A DNA stretch of 11,305 nucleotides from an uncultured Desulfuromonadales bacterium (GTDB lineage: Bacteria > Desulfobacterota > Desulfuromonadia > Desulfuromonadales > Geopsychrobacteraceae). The notes beneath the pieces were generated by a model. That model was not told the origin of the DNA. It worked only from the letters and a program-made list of their open reading frames with translations, and did no database searches. Shown one piece after another: positions 5,623 to 11,305 of this stretch. Made by a program: the position numbers and the translations under genes. The stretch's first letter is position 1; each line of letters opens with the position of its first letter. Location: assembly GCA_947259685.1 (NCBI GenBank), contig CAMYNC010000152.1, forward strand, positions 1-11,305, given 5' to 3'.

Positions 5623-8472
5623 ATGGAAATTAAAGTCTGTCTCGTCATGCTGATCTCGATATTTTTCTTTACAGGCTGTAGCGAAAAGCCTGCTTCTGAA
5701 GTCGCCCCTCCAACAGAAAAGACGGCAACAACGCCAACCGCCGAGGAAAGCGAGCCTGAAAAAGAATCTCTGTCTGAACTGGCGGCCTGCCGCGAAATGG
5801 TCAAGGATGGCTTCCGGCCGATCGCCAAAACTCGCGCAGAGCGCTTTTTAGGTAAGGTTGCGGTGTTCACTGCCGAATGTCGCGGCGGTGAAAAAGCCCT
5901 GAAATATCGTTTGGCCCCCTGGGTCGACTGGGGTAACTACTGGGCGACCGGCGATGAAACTTCCAAAGGCAAAGGGCTGCTTTACAGCGGCGGGCATTTG
6001 GGCCCCAACGGTCGCGGTATCGACGGCGCCCTGCTCGACCTTGAATACGAGCGGATTGAGTTGGTCAAATTCAATCTGTTCGATAATTACACCTTTGAAA
6101 CCTATCTCGAAGGGCAGGACGCCGTCGAAGGCCCGGCGGTGAAAGTCTGGCCCGAAATGCGCTTGGCAGAAGATCATCCCCAATTTAAAGAGGTAGGCGG
6201 AGAGCAGGCACAGCTCTGCAAGGGCGACCTGATCCGTTCCCGAACCCTGACCGGGATCTGTAATGACATCAAGAACCCGGCCATGGGCGCAACCAATATG
6301 CTGTTTGCCCGCAACGTCCAGTTTGAAGAAACCTTCCCCCGCCTCGGCGGCACCGAGCTACTGCGTAACCGGCATGGTGATCGGCTTGGTCTGCTGAAAC
6401 CCGATCCGCAACTGATCAGCCGCAAGCTTTTCACCCGCAGCCAGACCAAAACAGATAAATGTGCAGAGGGCTTAGGTTTGGAGGGTGATTCTACCGACGG
6501 CCATTGTGACTATAAAAAAGCACCCTTTTTCAACGTGCTGGCGGCTTTCTGGATTCAATTCATGACCCACGACTGGTTCTCCCACCTGGATGAAGGCGCC
6601 AACCAGCCCGAATACATGCAGGTTGGCTGCGATGATCCAGCCCTCGGCTGTCGTCCCGATGATCAGATGGAGAAGGCACTGGTGGCCGAAGATAGCCCTC
6701 CTGGCAGTTTCAGTTTCCAGGGAAAGAATTATCTGAAGCGGGCGCCAAAAATCTTTAAAAACACAGTGACCGCTTGGTGGGATGCCTCACAGATCTACGG
6801 CTATGATGAAACCTCTATCAAACGCGTCAAGCGGGATACTCAAGACCCGGCCAAGCTGCTCTTGGTGCAGCAGGGTTCCCTGCCAGGGGCCGGCGAAAAA
6901 TTAGGCTATTTGCCATTGCTGGAAGCTTCCGATCCAATGAACCCGGCCTGGGCCGGCCAAGCGGCAACCGGATTTCCTGATAACTGGACTATCGGTGTGG
7001 CCTTTTACCACAATCTTTTCTCCCGCGAGCATAACGTTTTTGTCGATGCCTTCCGGGCCCAGGCAACCAAGACCCCTGAAGCCGATTCGGGGCTTCGTCA
7101 TCCAGCCAAACCTGACCAGGTCATCCGCTATAAGGATGTCAGCGATGCAGAGCTATTCGAGGTCGCCCGGCTGGTGGTTTCGGCTGAAATCGCCAAAATT
7201 CATACCATCGAATGGACCACCCAACTCCTGTACAACGAACCTCTCTACCGAGGGATGAACTCCAACTGGGGCGGCTTGTTCGAAGAGGATTCACTGGTCG
7301 CCAAGGTGCTGGAACGGATCGTGGTCAATAATTACGGAAAAACCGAAGATGTCAAACGCGCCACCCAGTGGTATTCGGTGTTTGCATCGGGGCCAGGCAT
7401 CTTCGGCCTGGGCAGTCGCGTTTATGATGACGACAGGATCTTTGCCAGAATCAACCCGAAAAAGAAAGACATCTGGAGCCTGACCAATCCCGAGCATATC
7501 AACGGCGGGGTCAACCATTTCGGCTCACCGTTTAACTTTCCTGAAGAATTCACTACCGTCTATCGGTTGCATCCGCTGGTTCCCGACCTGATTGAATACC
7601 GCGACTGGAAGAATGAGCCAAACCAGATTCGCAGCAAAATTCCGGTGGTCAAAACTTTCCGCGGCAAGGCCACTACAGCGATGCGCGAAAAGGGTCTAGC
7701 AAACTGGGCACTCAGCATGGGTCGCCAGCGACTGGGGCTGTTGACCTTGCAGAATCATGCGCAATTTTTACAGAACCTGGAGATGCCGCGGCTCAAAAGT
7801 CCGACCAAAAAGATCGACGTGGCAGCCCTTGACCTGATCCGCGACCGTGAACGAGGCATCCCAAGGTTTAACGAATTCCGTCGCCAGTATGGTTTGAAAC
7901 AGCTCACCAGTTTTGACGATTTCATAGATCAGCGGTTGCCTGAAGACTCCCCTGCCCGACTGGAACAACAGCAACTGGTCCAGACCCTGCGCGAAGTCTA
8001 CGGCCAGCATCGTTGCGATGCAGCAAAAGTCATCACTCAATCGCAGGTAAATGACGACGGGTCAGCAATCAACGACTGCCTCGGACATCCGGATGGTTCC
8101 ATGGTCGACAATGTTGAAGATATCGACACCGTGGTTGGCTGGCTGGCCGAATTTACCCGGCCGCACGGCTATGCGATATCCGAAACCCAGTTCGTGGTCT
8201 TTATCCTTAACGCCTCCCGGCGGCTGTTCAGTGACCGTTTTTTCACCTCCAGCTTCCGGCCTGAGTTCTACACCCAGCTCGGCGTCGATTGGGTGAACAA
8301 CAACGTGTCACCGCTGAAACGGGTGCTCTTGCGGACTACGCCCGAATTGGCGGAACAACTCGAACCGGTGGTTAATATTTTTGATCCCTGGGCCAGAGAT
8401 CGCGGCAGCTATTACTCGCTGGAATGGAAACCGATTCCAAGTGCCAAATCGGATCCTGCATTCAATGAATAA
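5623..8472 (+). CDS. Animal-type haem peroxidase/fatty-acid dioxygenase-like lipoprotein
   Basis: A 949-aa exported haem protein. Residues 1-19 form a lipoprotein signal (FFFTGC, lipid cysteine C19), followed by a Pro/Thr/Glu-rich linker (20-50) and an N-terminal region of about 230 residues that I do not recognise. The animal haem peroxidase domain (PF03098 type) spans about 300-880. It has distal histidine H316 in FMTHDWFSH, R468 in FSREHN, proximal histidine H650 in YRLHPLVPD, and RDRERGIPRFNEFR (740-753), the family's usual RGRDHG-like segment. Y647 sits three residues before H650, as Tyr385 and His388 do in cyclooxygenase and as in fungal linoleate diol synthases and PpoA, favouring a fatty-acid dioxygenase over a simple peroxidase. 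GAGGAG (5611-5616) six nt upstream sets the start. It is the first gene of the operon and overlaps the P450 gene. Substrate is inferred, not shown. Confidence 0.9.
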   Translation: MEIKVCLVMLISIFFFTGCSEKPASEVAPPTEKTATTPTAEESEPEKESLSELAACREMVKDGFRPIAKTRAERFLGKVAVFTAECRGGEKALKYRLAPWVDWGNYWATGDETSKGKGLLYSGGHLGPNGRGIDGALLDLEYERIELVKFNLFDNYTFETYLEGQDAVEGPAVKVWPEMRLAEDHPQFKEVGGEQAQLCKGDLIRSRTLTGICNDIKNPAMGATNMLFARNVQFEETFPRLGGTELLRNRHGDRLGLLKPDPQLISRKLFTRSQTKTDKCAEGLGLEGDSTDGHCDYKKAPFFNVLAAFWIQFMTHDWFSHLDEGANQPEYMQVGCDDPALGCRPDDQMEKALVAEDSPPGSFSFQGKNYLKRAPKIFKNTVTAWWDASQIYGYDETSIKRVKRDTQDPAKLLLVQQGSLPGAGEKLGYLPLLEASDPMNPAWAGQAATGFPDNWTIGVAFYHNLFSREHNVFVDAFRAQATKTPEADSGLRHPAKPDQVIRYKDVSDAELFEVARLVVSAEIAKIHTIEWTTQLLYNEPLYRGMNSNWGGLFEEDSLVAKVLERIVVNNYGKTEDVKRATQWYSVFASGPGIFGLGSRVYDDDRIFARINPKKKDIWSLTNPEHINGGVNHFGSPFNFPEEFTTVYRLHPLVPDLIEYRDWKNEPNQIRSKIPVVKTFRGKATTAMREKGLANWALSMGRQRLGLLTLQNHAQFLQNLEMPRLKSPTKKIDVAALDLIRDRERGIPRFNEFRRQYGLKQLTSFDDFIDQRLPEDSPARLEQQQLVQTLREVYGQHRCDAAKVITQSQVNDDGSAINDCLGHPDGSMVDNVEDIDTVVGWLAEFTRPHGYAISETQFVVFILNASRRLFSDRFFTSSFRPEFYTQLGVDWVNNNVSPLKRVLLRTTPELAEQLEPVVNIFDPWARDRGSYYSLEWKPIPSAKSDPAFNE

Positions 8473-9808
8473 GGCAGACGCCATCATGAACAAAGCTGCA
8501 GAAATTCCGACCCTGTCGACCAGGGAGGGGTTATCTTACAGTCTGGGACAGATCCTGCCCAACTACATGGGCGGCTTATTCACGCCCAATCAATTCTGGT
8601 TTGGCGTTTGGAGCAAGTTGCACCCCGACCCCTCAGCCGTCAAACTGGTCAGCAAACTGCGGAAGAAGTACCAGAGCGACTATCTTTATCTGAAGCTCTT
8701 GGGAAAAAAATCGCTGCTGGTGCTCGATCTTGAGGGGATCAAGACGATTCTCGACAATTCACCCGAGTTATTTGCCGAACCGAAAATTAAACGCCAGGGG
8801 ATGTCCTATTTTCAGCCGAACGCGCTAACGATTTCCCGCGGTGCGGAGTGGCATGAGCGACGCAAATTCAATGAGGCGGTGCTCGCTTCTGGCAAGGACA
8901 TTCATCCCCACGGCGAACACTTTCTGCAATTAATCTTTCAGGAAGTTGACCGACTGCAACTCCAGCCGGCCAAAGCGTTGGTCTGGGAGGATTTCTCGCT
9001 GCTATTCCAGCGCATAACCCTGCAAATCATTTTTGGCCAGGGCTTCACCGATATTGCTTTGACCAATGCTCTGCAGGAGTTGATGAGCACCAGTAACAGG
9101 GGATTTCTCTTGAAAAAATCGCGGAAGTTTGACGATTTTTATCGCCAACTTAACGAGCAACTCAAGCAGGCCCGTCATGGCAGCCTGGCCGAACGTTGCA
9201 GCCAGGTCCCCTCAACGGATAACACCCGGGTGGAAAATCAGGTCCCTCACTGGATATTTGCCATGGCTGACACCCTGGCCATTAATTGTGCCCGAGCACT
9301 GGCGCTGATTGCCGCCCACCCTGAGGCGGAAGAGCAGTTGCGGCAGGAACTGTCCCAAAAGGAGCTCTCCTCGGCAGCTGGCGTCAATCAATTGAACTTT
9401 TTGGAAGGCTGCGTGCAAGAAGCAATGCGACTTTGGCCAACAACACCGATGCTGGTCCGGGAAACCGTTCAGGACACTGAACTCGGCGGCGAACAAGTCC
9501 CGATAGGAACCCAGGTGATTATCCTCAACAGTTTTAATCATCGGGACCGGGAAACACACACTTTTGCAGATCGTTTTGCCCCGGAAATCTGGTCGGAGTG
9601 GCCCACGAATTACCATTTTAATCACCTCAGTAATGGCAAGCAGGTCTGTGCCGGCAAAGATCTGGCCCTGTTTATTGCCAAAGCGGTCCTGGCCCGGATG
9701 CTCGCTACCCACAGCTATCAGCTGGTGAGACCAGGGCTCTCTGCGGACGGGCCAGTGCCCTACCGCTATAATCATTTTCACCTGGAGTTTATGCGTCAAT
9801 ACCTCTGA
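8465..9808 (+). CDS. Cytochrome P450, possible partner of the haem dioxygenase
   Basis: A 447-aa P450 with no signal peptide or N-terminal anchor, hence predicted cytoplasmic. Visible motifs are WxxxR in helix C (W129 to R133), an I-helix MADT with D269 and T270, the K-helix ExxR (E319 to R322), FADRFAPEIW (367-376) in place of the PERW region, and a haem loop LSNGKQVCAGKDL with thiolate C395, where Leu replaces the usual Phe of FxxGxxxCxG. NGKQVCAGKD resembles the loop of CYP74 hydroperoxide-transforming enzymes. However, T270 is retained while CYP74 lacks it, so an ordinary monooxygenase remains possible. ATG 8465 overlaps the peroxidase stop by 8 nt, suggesting coupled translation; ATG 8486 behind AAGG is an alternative. 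No reductase or ferredoxin gene is visible nearby. Probable role: rearranging or hydroxylating the oxidised lipid made by its neighbour. Confidence 0.9.
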   Translation: MNKADAIMNKAAEIPTLSTREGLSYSLGQILPNYMGGLFTPNQFWFGVWSKLHPDPSAVKLVSKLRKKYQSDYLYLKLLGKKSLLVLDLEGIKTILDNSPELFAEPKIKRQGMSYFQPNALTISRGAEWHERRKFNEAVLASGKDIHPHGEHFLQLIFQEVDRLQLQPAKALVWEDFSLLFQRITLQIIFGQGFTDIALTNALQELMSTSNRGFLLKKSRKFDDFYRQLNEQLKQARHGSLAERCSQVPSTDNTRVENQVPHWIFAMADTLAINCARALALIAAHPEAEEQLRQELSQKELSSAAGVNQLNFLEGCVQEAMRLWPTTPMLVRETVQDTELGGEQVPIGTQVIILNSFNHRDRETHTFADRFAPEIWSEWPTNYHFNHLSNGKQVCAGKDLALFIAKAVLARMLATHSYQLVRPGLSADGPVPYRYNHFHLEFMRQYL

Positions 9809-9871
9809 ACTGACTAGACGATAAATGTCCCCCTGGATCGCCGCAAGGCGCTTAAACAAAGGATCGATGTC

Positions 9872-10330
9872 GTGAATTCAACCGTGAACAAATTTGTTGA
9901 TATGAACCGGGAGCAGTTGGACGAAATCTACAAGAACGCCACCGCAGGAAAGGTTCCAACAACTGAGATGCGCGGCACGGCGATTGTCGCCGGCAGCCAA
10001 TTTTCTCAACTCTATGCCCGATTGGCACGGTTGCTTGCCTGGCAGGGAAAGGTGTTTGACATTTTCGCACCGCCGGATTGCGGGGTGTTGATCAATAAGA
10101 TCACCCCCTTCAGTCTCAACTTTATCGTCGCCAAGGTCTACCGGGGGGCAAGCTGGATGGACGGCAAAGAAACGATCATCATCGACTATTCCAAAACCTC
10201 CTTTTTTGCCAAGAAGATCCGCGATGAAATTCGTGAAGTCGAACCAGGGATTTACCTGGGCAAAGTCTGGTGGGGAAAGCACCGCATCCTCGATTTTGCG
10301 CTGGAGGCGATAAACGACAGTAAAGATTAA
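9872..10330 (+). CDS. Conserved 152-aa protein of unknown function in the peroxidase/P450 operon
   Basis: I cannot assign a function. The protein has no signal peptide or membrane helix. Its pattern of alternating short hydrophobic stretches, with WQGKVFD (53-59), AKVYRGASWMDGKETIIIDYS (about 86-106), RDEIREVEPGIYLGKVWWGK (116-135) and LDFALE near the end, suggests a compact beta-rich, lipocalin-like or ligand-binding fold. The layout faintly recalls GXWXG/DUF4334 proteins, but I do not claim membership. The start is GTG 9872, eight nt after AAAGGA (9858-9863); an in-frame ATG at 9902 has no SD. It lies 63 nt after the P450 gene, on the same strand and without a terminator between, so it is probably co-transcribed. 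A lipid-binding or product-handling role is a guess from context only. Confidence 0.85.
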   Translation: MNSTVNKFVDMNREQLDEIYKNATAGKVPTTEMRGTAIVAGSQFSQLYARLARLLAWQGKVFDIFAPPDCGVLINKITPFSLNFIVAKVYRGASWMDGKETIIIDYSKTSFFAKKIRDEIREVEPGIYLGKVWWGKHRILDFALEAINDSKD

Positions 10331-10382
10331 AGACAAACTTTTTGACTGAGTTTTAACCACAATGTCCATAAAGGAACCCCCC

Positions 10383-11305
10383 ATGGGTGAATTCACTCAC
10401 CAGCAGGCACTGACAATTTATGCGCAGATCAGGCCCGGGCAGCTTGGGGCTCTGCGCGAAACTCTGGCAACCATCGCCGCCGATGTCGCCGGGGACGATA
10501 CACTCTCCTTTGGCCAGTTCAGGCAGCTGCACTTCGCCAGGCTGCTGATCCTTGACGAGGCAAGACCGACCACCCCTGAGCAACAGCGCGATCTCAACAG
10601 CACTCCTATCCCCCCTCACCTGGCTCTGTTGTGTAATGTCGATGGCCCGGTGGAAAGCTTTATCAATCACCTGGCCGAGAAAGCTGGCACCGGCTTAGAC
10701 GCAATTTTTAGCCACTGCGAGGCTTACCCTCAGCCTGATCTACGCAACCTGCAGAGTCGGCGGGACTATTTGAGATACCATCAGATCAGTGAGGCGGCAT
10801 TCTACGTCAATACCATCGGCCGCAGCGTGGAGCAGATCCGCCAGGAAGCCAGGCTGCGGGAGGCAATCCAACCTTTTTTGGACGAGCATAGCTGGACGGG
10901 TCGTAGCGCTGAAGAGGTCCGTCAACAGATCATTGATTTCGTGCAAAACCAACCAGAGCTCGCTTGGGCAACCCAGCCCGCGCAGCAGCCACCTCTCTGG
11001 TGGGTAATTCGGGAAAAAGCTCAATTCATTATTTTCGCGGTACTAGGTGCCATCCTTGGCGTGTTGCTATTACCGCTGATTCTGCTGATTCTGCTGATTC
11101 TGCGAAGCAGAGAAAAGCGTGATCCGGTGGAAAATATCCGCCCATCAACCGAGCGTCTGAATTATCTGCGCTCCTTCGAAGACCATTGGGCACATAATCA
11201 ATTCAGCGCGGTCGGCCATATCAAGCCTGGAATAATCCGTCGAATCACTCTGCAGGTAGCGCTTGCAGGCGTCAATTTCGGCGTTCGTCACCTGTTCAAC
11301 AAGGG
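10383..11305 (+). CDS. Membrane-anchored conserved protein of unknown function, 3' end beyond the window
   Basis: The frame is open from ATG 10383 to the window edge: 307 codons with no stop. AAGGA (10371-10375) seven nt upstream supports the start. The N-terminal domain (residues 1-200) contains LHFARLLIL (49-57), a LLCNVDGP segment (82-89), GLDAIFSHCEAYP (104-116) and AFYVNTIGR (139-147). A Pro/Trp-rich stretch leads to one long hydrophobic segment (213-240), then a basic RSREKR turn. A second domain begins with FSAVGHIKPG (274-283) and RHLFNKG at the edge. From memory, homologues continue with another HFAR-like block, so the protein may hold two copies of one alpha/beta domain around a membrane hairpin. 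No enzymatic function is known to me. It follows the 152-aa gene by 52 nt in the same operon, so it may serve the lipid-oxidation pathway at the membrane. Confidence 0.87.
   Translation, partial: MGEFTHQQALTIYAQIRPGQLGALRETLATIAADVAGDDTLSFGQFRQLHFARLLILDEARPTTPEQQRDLNSTPIPPHLALLCNVDGPVESFINHLAEKAGTGLDAIFSHCEAYPQPDLRNLQSRRDYLRYHQISEAAFYVNTIGRSVEQIRQEARLREAIQPFLDEHSWTGRSAEEVRQQIIDFVQNQPELAWATQPAQQPPLWWVIREKAQFIIFAVLGAILGVLLLPLILLILLILRSREKRDPVENIRPSTERLNYLRSFEDHWAHNQFSAVGHIKPGIIRRITLQVALAGVNFGVRHLFNK
11076..11102 (+). repeat. Three tandem copies of a 9-bp unit inside the membrane protein gene
   Basis: CTGATTCTG occurs three times in a row without change, in frame, encoding Leu-Ile-Leu repeats at the end of the predicted membrane segment. 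Gain or loss of a unit would change the helix by three residues without a frameshift. Confidence 0.85.

Noticed and set aside
9839..9850. Small hairpin CGCC-GCAA-GGCG between the P450 and 152-aa genes
   Set aside because: Only four base pairs and no T-tract; not a terminator and too small to call a regulatory element.

Overview
The window looks like chromosomal DNA from a deltaproteobacterial anaerobe, most likely a Desulfuromonas, Desulfuromusa or Geobacter relative. This is inferred from the gene families (Mo/W aldehyde ferredoxin oxidoreductase, LarA-type racemase, DUF2853 protein), a near-perfect sigma-54 promoter and moderate GC content. Species assignment would need a database search.

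Left part (1-3722). The left edge carries, on the minus strand, the first 90 nt of a group II intron that runs off the window. It begins one base after the T-tract of a strong intrinsic terminator (92-124), the usual address of class C introns. That terminator ends an aldehyde ferredoxin oxidoreductase gene (142-1884, minus). The gene's leader (1925-2017) folds like a molybdenum/tungsten-cofactor riboswitch, and a sigma-54 -24/-12 element lies just upstream (2069-2084). Divergent to it is a complete larA-family gene (2385-3659) with all nickel-pincer site residues, followed by a hairpin shared with the convergent gene.

Middle part (3723-5622). A small DUF2853 gene (3751-4068, minus) is divergent from a prokaryotic ionotropic-glutamate-receptor-like channel (4219-5289, plus). 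The channel has a periplasmic binding domain split by a two-helix pore, with a filter unlike the K+ signature. A 333-nt gap follows, holding a perfect short palindrome and a probable -10 element.

Right part (5623-11305). An apparent operon of four genes runs rightward off the window: an exported lipoprotein with an animal-type haem peroxidase domain, a cytochrome P450 that overlaps it by 8 nt, a 152-aa conserved protein of unknown function, and a membrane protein that looks internally duplicated and is cut by the window edge. The peroxidase keeps the Tyr-x-x-His arrangement of cyclooxygenases and fungal fatty-acid dioxygenases. The peroxidase plus P450 pair therefore resembles a split version of fungal Ppo oxylipin synthases, or of animal COX followed by a CYP. 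An oxygen-dependent lipid-oxidation cassette in a probable anaerobe is the most interesting part of the window.
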